Translations under genes and position numbers: made by a program
In this document: positions 1 to 10,950 of the stretch, piece after piece
Layout of the letters: the number at the start of each line of letters is the position of its first letter
Numbering within the stretch: position 1 is the first letter of the stretch
Origin: Biomphalaria glabrata
Lineage: Eukaryota; Mollusca; Gastropoda; Planorbidae
Length of the DNA: 64,000 bases
Direction: 5' to 3'
NCBI RefSeq assembly: GCF_947242115.1
Contig: NC_074711.1
Location: forward strand, 61,313,309 to 61,377,308
Notes under the pieces: generated by a model
The model's database searches: none
Told to the model about the DNA's origin: nothing
What the model saw: the letters and a program-made list of their open reading frames with translations, nothing else

Positions 1-480
1 AACAAAAATAAAAAATGTTTATATTACGTGTAATTCTATCAATTAGTTTGGATCAGCCATGTGATTAAAACTGTAATAGATCTACACTAACATTCATAAA
101 TGTAAGCAATTAGAAATAGTTTTACTAATTGCTTTTGTTTAGCCCAATATCATGATTTCAGCTTTCTCACTGCTCTTTGATCCTAACACTTGAGGAGAAG
201 GGGATATTTGGGTTCATGTTATCGTGTTCACTCAGGGCCTAAGCATATTCAAGGGGACTAATTCAACTAATACCACCACATCTGTCAAGTACAATTTCTT
301 TCCCTTGTTCAACTTCAAGATAACAAACAAAATAATTAATTATCTTAACTAATTCTTTAATGTTTTTTTTTTTATTGATTCTTGTTTTTTTAGGTACAAA
401 AAAAAAATTTACTATATTTCAACATGAACCGAGATTGGGTGTGGGAGACATAACGTGTACACAGGGCCACCGCGTGGGTT
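1..480 (+). repeat. Dispersed repeat A, first copy (unclassified)
   Basis: This stretch matches 59095-61655 in order and orientation. Shared words include TTAGTTTGGATCAG near the left side, a 28-bp block at 165-192, GTCAAGTACA(A/G)TTTCTTTCCC, and GAGATTGGGTG(T/C)GGGA near the right side. Only the right half is also seen at 21590-21830, 33860-34095 and 57490-57715. The second long copy differs mainly because its 28-bp block has been amplified. I see no terminal repeats, reverse transcriptase or tRNA head, so the class is unknown. The window starts inside or next to this copy, so its left end is not defined. Confidence 0.7.
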
Positions 481-910
481 GTGGCCGCCTGCGTGCAAAA
501 TTAAAAATGCCGCCCACCCTCCTTTTTTTCTCTAGAAAACAAAATGTCATTAATAATGAGTTGGACACTGTTCCAAAGTGCCCTATGCTTTAAATATATT
601 TGTGTAGACCGTTCCATTTTTGCCTTGCCTATTAGCCCCATTGTTGTATCCCTCCAGTACAACTAGGAATCATGCACTAGGAACAATGTCGTATCTGACA
701 TTTTGATTCTTTGTGAACAACATTCAAAACTGACCTTGTTCTGACGACTCACTTCTGCTCCTGTATTTGCGACGATTAGAAATGATAAGCTGCAGCAGGT
801 ATATTACAATGAACAGTGAAAGTGTAAATGATCATGATCTATATACAATTTCTCGAGAACATTTTTTTCGCCGCCCCCACCCCCAAGTGTTGTTGATCGG
901 TTGTTGGGTT
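481..910. other. Unassigned spacer with a hAT-like terminal scrap
   Basis: A GC-richer patch around 462-535 begins CAGGGCCACCGCG and resembles, in the other orientation, the patch at 10319-10390. Both look like ends of a hAT-type small transposon, but I found no partner end or target duplication. The rest, to the start of the 32-bp minisatellite, shows nothing I recognise. Confidence 0.3.
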
Positions 911-1060
911 GTAGCTCCAGCAGCTAGTACAACTAAACCGATGTAGCTCCAGCAGCTAGTACAACTAAACCGATGTAGCTCCAGCAGCTAGTACAACTAA
1001 ACCGATGTAGCTCCAGCAGCTAGTACAACTAGACCGGTGTAGCTCCAGCAGCTAGTACAA
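911..1060 (+). repeat. 32-bp minisatellite, left part (about 4.7 units)
   Basis: Units begin GTAGCTCCAGCAGCTAGTAC and end AACTAAACCGAT. The array is interrupted by the LTR element and resumes in phase at 9229. Joined across the insertion and less one copy of the target duplication, it is about 548 bp, or 17 units. A variant reading ACTAGACCGGTG occurs on both sides of the insertion, as expected if the element split neighbouring, similar units. Confidence 0.95.
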
Positions 1061-1430
1061 TGTTAGACACCTTATTTATATAGGTTAGTTATTTTAGTTA
1101 TTTAGCGACGCACCATAGTAGACGCATATTGAACGGGACTAGTGACGTTTGGGATATGTTGGGTTAGAGACCGGAAAATCAGTTAGCGATAGAACACTCC
1201 AGGGTAACGACGTGTTTAGTGACAGAGACTTCTACTGTGGCCTTTTATCATAATAAATATATATTAACTTGTTCATCATCGTTGACTACATCTCTTCACC
1301 TGTTACAATCGATGTGCCAGTTCTTGTTTGTGTTGTTGGTCAACTACACGTAATACACCCGAACAATTACACCCAAACGATTGCAGAGTAATTGGTTGAC
1401 TTCAAGACAGCCTGAACTAGCAACATCACA
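1061..1430 (+). repeat. Left LTR
   Basis: 370 bp, beginning TGTTAGACACC and ending AACATCACA. It is matched almost base for base by 8859-9228. An AATAAA-type signal lies near 1251 in a TA-rich stretch, and a TATA-like TTTATATAGG lies near 1074. The bases straight after the LTR are not a primer-binding site I recognise. Confidence 0.95.
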
Positions 1431-3721
1431 GCGAAGATATAAGATTTCATCGGAGTACGGCTGAACACAGCAGTATCACAGAGTGACTTTGTTCTAGATC
1501 TACAAGCAGTCGTCGCCTGTTTGATCGCACGTTCAACGAGCCGTTAACTCAGGGTGACCTTCGTCAGGACCGTAATCATCGCAACGTCTGGTCTACTTAA
1601 CCAGTATAGTATCAAAGCCTGATCTTCATATGCTGAATCGACCTACAACCAGAGAAACCGTTCATTCATAACGGGTGAGAGATCGTTAGTGAACCTGTTG
1701 GACATATTTTTTCTTCGTCATAGGAGCCACGTCGAGTATCAAGTTTTACCTCGTCAGTTTCGAGAAGGACAGTTTGCCCGCTGTCAGAAGTATTGTGAGT
1801 ACTACAAGTTTGGTAGCTAACTAAATCGAAATCGCTCTGTCGTCTTACCCTTGGAGAGATTCTTGTGGAGCAGTTTGCTCATTGAACCGGTTGCTTGCCA
1901 CGTTTATAACGGTCACTGTGTTTAACCTTTGGAAGGTTAGTGAAGTAATCTTTATCAGTACTGAACATTGATCTATCTAGTATTCGTCGGTCTAGACCAT
2001 ACCTAGACTTGTTAGCAGTGAAGTTGTGGAAACAGCTACATCCACTTAATTTCGTTGAAAACCGTTAGTCGTATAACGGAACGTCGTCGGAGGTGACCTT
2101 GGTCTCACCTAGTCTACATTGGACAGTTTGGTCTAGTGAAGCAGAGTACAACAGCAAACTTCGTCGTACTACCAGAGTAGCAGCAGAAGCAGTGAACTAT
2201 TTTAGAGAACCGTTATTCGTCAGCCCAGATCAAGTCATCGTCGAGAAAGTCGTTATTCGTCAGCCCAGATCAAGTCATCGTCAAGAAAGCCGTTATTCGT
2301 CAGCCCAGATCAAGTCATCGTCAAGAAATTCGTTATTCGTCAGTCGTCCAGATCAAGTTGCCGTCAAGAGACTGTTATTTGTCAGTAGTCATCTACACAA
2401 GTCAAGTCATCGCCAGAAGAACCGTTAACCTATTCGTCAGTAACTGTGTACACAAAGTCGTCGGAACTACACATACGGTCATCAACAGTCGTCGAAGAAA
2501 CTGGAACATTTTGCTGTGGCATATCAGGACATCTGTGGCATTACGTGGGATACTGGTAGCACCGGAGAACAGAGTCAGAACTGGAAGAGAGGCAGTGGAA
2601 TTTGTTGTGATCTAACATATTCGGGAGTCCGAACAAAGGGATCTTTCTTATCAAAAGCTAAGTGCCATTTTTCTTATTAGTATATGTTTAGATTGCCCTT
2701 AGAAATAGATTTTGTCTAAATTTGGTACGTTAGCCTGAGTAAAATCAGGTGGTGCGCCTTAAAACCCGTCGGGGTAGAAGACGTAATTTAGATGAAAAGC
2801 TATATTATACGTTTAGGATTGTAATTTGTTTTGTTTGTGTAAACGTCATATCCGTTGTTGCCTGGTTACTTCGTGACGTTATCATTGTGTGCCATATTGT
2901 CACATCCCAACCCATAGTGATAGTCTCATTTAATTATTTCATTTGTTTATATTATTTTAAATTATTTATTTTTATTAATTTAATTAGATCTGTAATTTTT
3001 TTCACTTAATGATAGAAAGTGCGGGTAGGATTCTTTTACTGTGAATCAGACTAAAATAATTTTAGTTTGAGCGGTTAAAATCAAATATGATTTTGCCATG
3101 AGAATAATGCCGAAACTGGCTATGTAGTCAAACACTGTCGTCTGGCTAAATTTAGATCTACAAATTGTTGTACATCTCTTTGGTACAATTTAATCATCTA
3201 GACTCTAATTTGAAATATTATTAATTGAAAAATGAATGAAGGTAGTACATTCTAGATATATGTATCTTGTTGAAGATATATTTGACATTGTATACACATA
3301 TTTGTTTCGTATGGTTAAATAGAACCATAATCTAATCTAGATCTGGACTCTAGACAGTCTTTGAATTTACTCTAAACACTTCACTGTGACTTCAGTCATA
3401 CCAGATTTTAAAATTGATCATAGTTATTCATACTAGATCTAAAAGTCATAGTGCTCTTGATAACTATAGATCTAAATAGTATTATTATACATACTATAAT
3501 ATACTAGATTTAAATTTGTGTGTAATACTGGACCTAATATACAGATTTGAATATAACCATAATAACTCAGACTAGATTTACACATTTACTAAATCTATAG
3601 ATAGAGACATAACATTTAAAATTTGTATAAAAGTGTGGAAAAACATAAATATAAAATAAGTTTAAAGTATAGCCATAACCAATATAGGCTAAGTAAAAAT
3701 ATATATAAAATATAAAACACA
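1431..3721 (+). other. Long 5' leader of the LTR element
   Basis: This is 2.3 kb between the left LTR and the gag start codon, unusually long for a gypsy-type element. The first half is rich in GTCGTC/CGTCAG words and carries a 40-bp tandem repeat at 2211-2370. The second half (about 2640-3721) is AT-rich with many TAGATCTA words. Short open frames here have no ATG start or no recognisable domain, so I treat the leader as non-coding. Confidence 0.7.
2211..2370 (+). repeat. 40-bp tandem repeat in the leader, 4 units
   Basis: CGTTATTCGTCAG recurs at 2211, 2251, 2291 and 2331, exactly 40 bp apart, followed by CCAGATCAAGT(C/T) and GTCAAGA-type words. The last unit is diverged and a fainter fifth unit may follow to about 2420. 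Confidence 0.9.
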
Positions 3722-6700
3722 ATGGCTACATCATCATATGTGGACCTTAAGGAGGTTAAGGAAACAGCTATGCAGGATGGAAAGGCCATGGAGTTAAAAG
3801 GAAAAGACTTAGCCGCTTATGTACAGCAAGTTGTGAGGGAAGAAATGGAACGTCAAGATAAAATAAGAAGGGAAAAAGAAGAGATAGAAAGACAAGAAGA
3901 ACATCAAAGACAAGAGATAGAGAGGCAAGAAAGGATCAGAAAGGAAGAATATGAAAAGCAAAAAGAAGACCAAGAAAGGCAGAGAGAGCATGAAGCTAAA
4001 ATGGAGAAGATGAGATTGGACGCAGCACAAGCCAGAGCCCAAACTGAACAAAGAAATAACACAAATAACTCAAATAATTATACCACTCAAAGAGACAACC
4101 CTAATTCACAGACATGGCTAAAGAGAAAAATACAAAGTTTTGATGAACAGAAGGATGACATTGGTGATTTCCTGAAAAGATATGAGGCAAAAATGTCTAC
4201 ATTTAATATGCCTGAAGAGGAATGGTCTGAAATACTGATAGACTTTGTTCATGGTCAAGCTCTAACAATATGCCAAAATCATGACCATCATATTGATGAT
4301 AGCTATCAGGTTTTAAAAAGAGAGTTATTAAATGCATATGGTCATAATGCTACAACTTTTAGAAAGAAATACTTTGACAATATACCATCATTAGGAATAG
4401 AACCCCAAACTACCATTAATATGGAAAAGGATTTTTTCAATAAGTGGGTAAAATTAGAAAAAGTGAATAACTCTTATGAAGGATTAAAAAATTTTATTCT
4501 AGTGGACAACTTTGTAAATAAATGTGATCCTCAGTTACAATCTTTTATTAGAGAAAGAAACCCAAAAACTATAGATGAAATAACAGAAATAATGAGAGTA
4601 TACAAAAATGCCTATCCAAATAAACCATTTTCTGATAGGGATAAGAGCAAAGTAGATTTAATAGGATACACCAAAGAAAATGTTGATAGAAGTAGAAATA
4701 GAAACAGATCAAATAGTGGAAATAGAAAATATAGTGAAATAACCTGTTTTAAATGTCAAGGAAAAGGTCATATAGCAGCTAACTGTAGAAGAGGGAATAG
4801 TAGGTCTGGAAGTAGAAATAGATACAATGAACAAAATAACAGTAGATATAGGAGTAGAGATAGGAATGACAGGGAAAATTATAGAAATAGGAGTTACAGT
4901 AGGGAATACAAAAATAAAGGTACAGATAGGATATATTTCATGGAAGGAAATAGGAACAATTTTGCAGTGTACCCAGGGTTTGTAGATAGAATTCCGGTGG
5001 AATTAATCAGGGATTCAGGTTGTAACACCTTGGCAGTAAAAACTAAATTTGTCAAACCTCATTGGTATAAAGGGTTTACTAGGAAAGTAGAATTAGCAGA
5101 TGGCACTGTAAGGGAATTTAAAGCTATAAGGGTATACATTGAAACTCCATTTTTCACTGGTTATTGTGATGGCATTGCAATACCAGAAATGAGATATGAT
5201 ATGTTAGTAGGAAACATAAAAGGAGTTAAAGAATGTTCAAGAAAAGAATTAGAAGACTGGCAAAACAAATACAAAAACATAAGACAAAATCATGAAAACA
5301 TAGAAACACAAAATATAACAAGTATGGTAATAACAAGATCAATGAATAAACAAGATGAGAAACAGGAAAATACAATAAATGTAATAAGTAATGATAAAGA
5401 AGAAGAAACCAGTAATGTAATACAAATAGAAAATACAGATGTTAAGGAAAGAGAGATAGAAAATGAAACACAAAATAGTCTTGAAACACAAATATCTCAA
5501 AGTGAAAAAGAAACAACACCCACATTTGCATTAGAACAAATGAATGACAATATTATTGGGAAAATTTATTCAAGAATATTAGATAAAAACAATAATAATC
5601 CAATGGAGAAATTTTGTATAGAGAATAAAATATTATTTAGACAAACAAGTAAGGATAACAAGAAAATAAAACAACTTGTCTTACCACAGAAATATTGGAA
5701 AGATGTTTTAATCATGACACATGATAATAATTTAGCAGCACATAGGGGAGTAAAGAAATGTTATAGGAATTTGTCAAAACAAGTATTTTGGCCCAAAATG
5801 AAAGCAACAATCAACAAATACATAAACTCATGTGACATATGTCAAAAGAGATCTAACAAAAGCCTAGTGAATAAAGCACCTATTCAAGAAATGGATGAAC
5901 CTACAGCACCATTTCAGAAAGTATCTATTGATTTAATAGGTCCTTTAATTCAAACTGAAAATAATAACAAATACATTTTAACAGTAATAGACATGTTTAG
6001 TAGATACCCAGAGGCAATCCCATTATCAAATACAAGTGCAGAAAATATCATTAATGCCATAACTCAAAAAGTAATTACAAGACATGGTATACCTAAAATT
6101 ATATTGAGTGATCAGGGATCTCAGTTTAAGTCAGAACAATTTAAGAAATGGACTAAACAATACAATATACAACACATATACTCTTCGGTTTACCACCCGG
6201 AGAGTAACGGTTTATGTGAACGATATGGTGGATCATTAAAAAGATCACTAACAAAAATAATTCAGAATAATCAGAACAAGTGGGATCATTACATTAACTA
6301 TGTACTATTTGCTCATAGAAACAACATCCATGAAGCAACACAATTTTCACCATATGAAATAATACATGGAAGAAAACCCAGAGATGAATTAGATGTTTTT
6401 AAAGAAAATCTAATAGGCAATGAGAATAAATTAAATAATGACAGTGAAACAACAATCACAACAGAATTGAAAGAAATATGGACTCAAGCATATAACAACA
6501 ATAAGAAGTACAAACAAAGTGCTCATGAGAATATAAATAAGAAAAGACAATTGATAACACTAGAAGTAGGAAACAATGTATTAATATTGATAAATGACCT
6601 GAAAAATAAAATTGGTAAACAATGGAAAGGTCCATTTAAGGTGATAAAACAAATTAGTGATGTGAATTATCAAATTGAAATAAATGGGAAAATTAAAACA

Positions 6701-8284
6701 TATCACATAAATAATTTGAAACTGTATCATGATAGAGAAGATGAGTTGATACAAAACATTCAGGAGGAAATAGAAAATAAATTTTCAGAAAGAGAAGAAT
6801 GCTTGATGATAATAACAAATGAAAATCACAATGAAAATGATATTAAGGAAATACCTGTAATAGAAACAAAAGAGAATCAAACTTGGCAAAAGATTAATCT
6901 TAATAATTTAACTAAGGAAAAGTCAAAAGATATAACTAAAATAATACAGGAATACAAAGAAATTTTTTCCAGCATATCAGGAAAAACTAATATTATTAAA
7001 CATGACATTAAAGTAACAGACACAAAACCTATCAAGCTTAAGCCATATAGAATACCGCTACATTTACAAGACAAAGTAAAGAAAGAAATAGACAATTTAC
7101 TAGAATCAGGTATAATTGAACCATCAACATCTCCTTATGCTTCACCAATTGTGATAGCCAAAAAGAAGAATGGAGATATAAGGTTATGTATTGATTATAG
7201 GAAACTTAACAACATCACAGAATTTGACCCATATCCAATGCCAAATATAGAGGATATTTTACATAAATTAAATGGAGCAAAATTTTTTACTAAATTAGAT
7301 TTAACTAAAGGTTATTGGCAAATACCTTTAACAGAAAATGCAAAACCTTACACAGCATTTGTAACACCATATGGTATTTTTCAATGGAATTATATGAGTT
7401 TTGGATTAGTAAATGCACCTGCCACATTTAATAGAATGATGAACATGATAATTGGAAACAAAGAAAATGTTATTTGCTATTTGGATGACATATGTATTTT
7501 TAATAATAGTTGGGAGGAACATTTGGTAGATGTAAAAGAAGTATTCAAAATAATAAAAGAAAGTGGACTTACAATTCAAGCAGAAAAAGTAGAAATAGGA
7601 TTGGAGGAAATAATTTTCTTAGGACATAAAGTAAATAACAACATGATTAGCCCTATTGAAGATAACATAAAGAAAGTACTTAATATTGAAATACCTACAA
7701 CAAAAAGACAAATTAAAAGCATATTGGGAATAGTAAATTATTACAGAAAGTTTATAAAGAACTTAGCAGAAATAGTGAATCCATTAAATGACTTACTTAA
7801 AAAAGGAAAACCTCAAAAAGTAGTTTGTAATGAGGAATGTGTGAAAGCTATTGACAGAATTAAAGATGTTTTTAGTCATGAACTAATATTAAGACTACCT
7901 GATAAAGACAAAATATTTTATGTCACAACTGATGCATCTGGTAATGCTATTGGTGGTTGTTTAATGCAGAACTATGATAACTTACATCCTATATTATATG
8001 TAAGTAGAAAATTGTCAGAGGCAGAGAAAAAATATAATGTCATTGAAAGAGAAGCCTTAGCTGTAATATGGGTAATTACTAAGCTAGAGAGTTATTTAAT
8101 AGGAAGGAAATTCATATTATTAACTGATCATAAACCTATTCAATATATACAGCAAAAGAGCATGAAAAACAGTCGTGTTTATAGATGGTTCTTAGCACTA
8201 CAGGAATATAAATTTGAAGTGAAAGCTATTAGTGGAGCTGTGAATATTGTAGCTGATTTATTGTCTAGAATGACATTGAAGTGA
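3722..8284 (+). CDS. gag-pol: Gag-PR-INT-RT-RNase H polyprotein (Gmr1-type)
   Basis: One ATG-started frame of 1520 residues. Residues about 35-105 are a highly charged E/K/R/Q coiled coil, followed by a capsid-like region. A CCHC zinc knuckle spans C342-C355 (CFKCQGKGHIAANC), next to an R/N/S-rich basic stretch. An aspartic protease motif DSG starts at D431. Integrase follows: an HHCC zinc domain at 667-707, then a D,D35E core at D737, D797 (LSDQGSQF) and E833 (HPESNGLCER), then a GPY/F-like C-terminal module near 967 (WKGPF). Only after this comes a gypsy-like reverse transcriptase (LDLTKGYWQIPL with D1193; YLDD at 1253-1256). RNase H is last (D1404, E1444, D1469). The enzymes would copy RNA into DNA and insert it. 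Gag and pol share one frame, so no frameshift is needed to join them. The neighbours are the element's own LTRs. The family identity is firm; the clade name rests on domain order and needs a tree. Confidence 0.97.
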   Translation: MATSSYVDLKEVKETAMQDGKAMELKGKDLAAYVQQVVREEMERQDKIRREKEEIERQEEHQRQEIERQERIRKEEYEKQKEDQERQREHEAKMEKMRLDAAQARAQTEQRNNTNNSNNYTTQRDNPNSQTWLKRKIQSFDEQKDDIGDFLKRYEAKMSTFNMPEEEWSEILIDFVHGQALTICQNHDHHIDDSYQVLKRELLNAYGHNATTFRKKYFDNIPSLGIEPQTTINMEKDFFNKWVKLEKVNNSYEGLKNFILVDNFVNKCDPQLQSFIRERNPKTIDEITEIMRVYKNAYPNKPFSDRDKSKVDLIGYTKENVDRSRNRNRSNSGNRKYSEITCFKCQGKGHIAANCRRGNSRSGSRNRYNEQNNSRYRSRDRNDRENYRNRSYSREYKNKGTDRIYFMEGNRNNFAVYPGFVDRIPVELIRDSGCNTLAVKTKFVKPHWYKGFTRKVELADGTVREFKAIRVYIETPFFTGYCDGIAIPEMRYDMLVGNIKGVKECSRKELEDWQNKYKNIRQNHENIETQNITSMVITRSMNKQDEKQENTINVISNDKEEETSNVIQIENTDVKEREIENETQNSLETQISQSEKETTPTFALEQMNDNIIGKIYSRILDKNNNNPMEKFCIENKILFRQTSKDNKKIKQLVLPQKYWKDVLIMTHDNNLAAHRGVKKCYRNLSKQVFWPKMKATINKYINSCDICQKRSNKSLVNKAPIQEMDEPTAPFQKVSIDLIGPLIQTENNNKYILTVIDMFSRYPEAIPLSNTSAENIINAITQKVITRHGIPKIILSDQGSQFKSEQFKKWTKQYNIQHIYSSVYHPESNGLCERYGGSLKRSLTKIIQNNQNKWDHYINYVLFAHRNNIHEATQFSPYEIIHGRKPRDELDVFKENLIGNENKLNNDSETTITTELKEIWTQAYNNNKKYKQSAHENINKKRQLITLEVGNNVLILINDLKNKIGKQWKGPFKVIKQISDVNYQIEINGKIKTYHINNLKLYHDREDELIQNIQEEIENKFSEREECLMIITNENHNENDIKEIPVIETKENQTWQKINLNNLTKEKSKDITKIIQEYKEIFSSISGKTNIIKHDIKVTDTKPIKLKPYRIPLHLQDKVKKEIDNLLESGIIEPSTSPYASPIVIAKKKNGDIRLCIDYRKLNNITEFDPYPMPNIEDILHKLNGAKFFTKLDLTKGYWQIPLTENAKPYTAFVTPYGIFQWNYMSFGLVNAPATFNRMMNMIIGNKENVICYLDDICIFNNSWEEHLVDVKEVFKIIKESGLTIQAEKVEIGLEEIIFLGHKVNNNMISPIEDNIKKVLNIEIPTTKRQIKSILGIVNYYRKFIKNLAEIVNPLNDLLKKGKPQKVVCNEECVKAIDRIKDVFSHELILRLPDKDKIFYVTTDASGNAIGGCLMQNYDNLHPILYVSRKLSEAEKKYNVIEREALAVIWVITKLESYLIGRKFILLTDHKPIQYIQQKSMKNSRVYRWFLALQEYKFEVKAISGAVNIVADLLSRMTLK

Positions 8285-8858
8285 AACAGTTTTGTAAATA
8301 AACTATGATTATATTGATTATGTAATATATATTAATATATTGACACCATTTATATGTTATGAAAAGGGAGATAAGTAAAGTTGATGTTAAGCATTTAAAA
8401 GTAAGTATGGATATTTTTTTTTGTGTGAATCATTTCATATATCATTGACGAAAGTTAGTTCTATGGAAAAGGGTGAGTATAAAAGAAAAATGGACAAAAG
8501 CGTATAAAAGGGTGGTAAGAAAAAATGTATTGAATGTGTAAATAAAGTTTGTAATTGTTTTTTGAAATATTGTATTTTATCAGATTACTGCCAGTGAAGA
8601 ACATTTGAGATGTGTAGGACATGCCCATAAGATGCCACATTTTCCTCCATGATGAACGGTGTACCAATGAAGATGATTTTGGAATGTTATGAACTGTTAT
8701 GAACATTGAATATGAGGAACTGTCAAGATGAAGATGTCAAGATGAAGATGTCAAGATTTTATGTTTGTGGTCTTCCCCTTAAATTGAAAATGCCCTTGTA
8801 AGACTTGACAGTAGTGGAAAAATATTGACATATTTTTTTTTCAAGGGGGGGAGGAATC
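8285..8858 (+). other. 3' untranslated stretch and polypurine tract
   Basis: No open frame. It holds a short GATGAAGATGTCAA direct repeat near 8727-8758 and ends in a purine run (AAGGGGGGGAGGAA, about 8843-8856) directly before the right LTR. That is the expected position of the plus-strand primer of LTR elements. Confidence 0.8.
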
Positions 8859-9228
8859 TGTTAGACACCTTATTTATATAGGTTAGTTATTTTAGTTATT
8901 TAGCGACGCACCATAGTAGACGCATATTGAACGGGACTAGTGACGTTTGGGATATGTTGGGTTAGAGACCGGAAAATCAGTTAGCGTTAGAACACTCCAG
9001 GGTAACGACGTGTTTAGTGACAGAGACTTCTACTGTGGCCTTTTATCATAATAAATATATATTAACTTGTTCATCATCGTTGACTACATCTCTTCACCTG
9101 TTACAATTGATGTGCCAGTTCTTGTTTGTGTTGTTGGTCAACTACACGTAATACACCCGAACAATTACACCCAAACGATTGCAGAGTAATTGGTTGACTT
9201 CAAGACAGCCTGAACTAGCAACATCACA
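8859..9228 (+). repeat. Right LTR
   Basis: 370 bp, about 99.5% identical to the left LTR by eye. It ends CA and is followed by ACAA, the second copy of the target duplication, and then by the resumed 32-bp minisatellite. Confidence 0.95.
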
Positions 9229-9630
9229 ACAACTAGACCGGTGTAGCTCCAGCAGCTAGTACAACTAGACCGATGTAGCTCCAGCAGCTAGTACAACTAA
9301 ACCGATGTAGCTCCAGCAGCTAGTACAACTAAACCGATGTAGCTCCAGCAGCTAGTACAACTAAACCGATGTAGCTCCAGCAGCTAGTACAACTAGACCG
9401 ATGTAGCTCCAGCAGCTAGTACAACTAAACCGATGTAGCTTCAGCAGCGAGTACAACTAAACCGATGTAGCTCCAGCAGCTAGTACAACTAAACCGATGT
9501 AGCTCCAGCAGCTAGTACAACTAAACCGATGTAGCTCCAGCAGCTAGTACAACTAAACCGATGTAGCTCCAGCAGCTAGTACAACTAAACCGATGTAGCT
9601 CCAGCAGCTAGTACAACTAAACCGATGTAG
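9229..9630 (+). repeat. 32-bp minisatellite, right part (about 12.6 units)
   Basis: Continuation of the array from 911-1060. Most units are identical or differ by one base. It ends GATGTAGGCG, and the same ending follows the single related unit at 63683. Confidence 0.95.
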
Positions 9631-10950
9631 GCGTTTTATACGTTTGAATCAATACACTTTAAGCCAGTGAACAATCTTTTTTGTGAACAAAGACTCAATA
9701 GAACTTAGTATTCACGATTTCTCTTGAGATGAACTATAGATCTAATTGTAATGAAATAAACTGATCTTTAAACAAAATCTAGCTCAAAATAATAAAGTCT
9801 TTACTCTTTCATGTCTTAAGATCGTCTCACATTTGCACTAGATACGATAATGTCGTCATTGTCACTGCATAATCAACAATCTATCGCTTATTCTCTTGTC
9901 ACCACCGCCTACGTAAAACATCCACTTCATAACAAATCTTTTTGTCATGACGTTGCGCCCTTCCCTCTCAAAATGAAAGGAACTAGCGCCCCCTTCCATT
10001 TAAAATGTTTTTATAATTGACTTTTTAATTACCGGTAATAGATCTACTTACAGTGTGGGCTATTCGACTCAAAACAAATATTACAAACAACTCGCGAAAA
10101 CTTAAGGCCAGAAATGATTAGGTGCTTATGAAAAAAAAAACACACTGGGCATCCCTCGTATGCTGCTCTATTTTTTTTTAATGTTTATAAATAATTTCTT
10201 ATGTACGAATATCGTTTATATTTTCAAAGGATAATGGAATAATTAGAATTTATATAAAATATTTAAGTAATGTTTTTAAATTTAACTTTTTTTTTAAAAG
10301 TAACATTGGAATAATGATTTGGCCGCCCCCTAAAGTCGGCAGCCTGCGTGCAATGCACACATTGCACAATATGTAGCGGCGGCCCTACATATACATGTAC
10401 TTGACACTCAAATTCAAGGCATTCAAAGCTGGTCGTTCATAGTGTTTGACACGACTCGCTGTCAAAATCATCTCTAATAAAGGTACAAAAGTCATACAAT
10501 GACAAAGAAAAAACTACATAATCAACATGAAACAAATAAGTGGACCTGTCCTTGTCTTGATTTCTGCTTATGATAACTTCTAATTGGGAAGAAGGGAAAC
10601 ACAATAGATTGTAATGTTTAGTTCTTTGAAAGGGAATCCCCAATAATATAGTATTATAGTATATAGTATAAATATAGTATATATATATATATGATATGTT
10701 TTCTCAGAGGTTCTCTGTTCTCTATTTAAGGTGTCTTAAAAGTTAATGAGACTAGGGGGGAGGGCTATATAGCACGCACCTACATATAAACCACACCTTA
10801 CATTACAGACACATACTGAGTACAAATTCAATACCAGTTTCACGCAACCGCATTCGAAGCATCAGAACACATCCACGACCCTAGGGATCCACCGACAATT
10901 AGTCACAAGGCATTAGTTCACTTAATACTTAATATAAATAAGACTAAAAA
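9631..10950. other. Unassigned spacer
   Basis: No gene seen. It contains a GC-rich patch at 10319-10390 that resembles 462-535 in reverse and may be a hAT-type end. A TA-rich microsatellite lies at about 10645-10700. The open frame on the minus strand at 10437-10643 has no recognisable domain. Confidence 0.4.

Larger units (their letters stand above)
1061..9228 (+). mobile_element. Gmr1-type Ty3/gypsy LTR retrotransposon, looks whole
   Basis: An 8168-bp element bounded by 370-bp direct LTRs that start TG and end CA. It is flanked by the 4-bp duplication ACAA and lies inside the 32-bp minisatellite, which fixes both edges exactly. Parts in order are the left LTR, a 2.3-kb leader, one long gag-pol frame, a 0.57-kb 3' stretch ending in a purine tract, and the right LTR. 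The two LTRs differ at about 2 of 370 positions, so the insertion is young on any plausible neutral rate. Domain order is Gag, protease, integrase, reverse transcriptase, RNase H. That combination of a gypsy-like RT with integrase upstream is the hallmark of Gmr1-type elements. No envelope-like frame is seen. It looks whole. Confidence 0.95.

Noticed and set aside
360-593. 77-codon frame near the window start
   Set aside because: It begins in a poly-T tract and runs through dispersed repeat A; no domain.
1600-1625. AGTATCAAAGCC as a primer-binding site for initiator tRNA
   Set aside because: It lies about 175 bp inside the left LTR boundary, whereas the primer site should be next to it; probably chance.
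2093-3009. Extra genes in the LTR element leader
   Set aside because: The first frame starts at GTG and runs through the 40-bp repeat; the others show no domain or known accessory protein.
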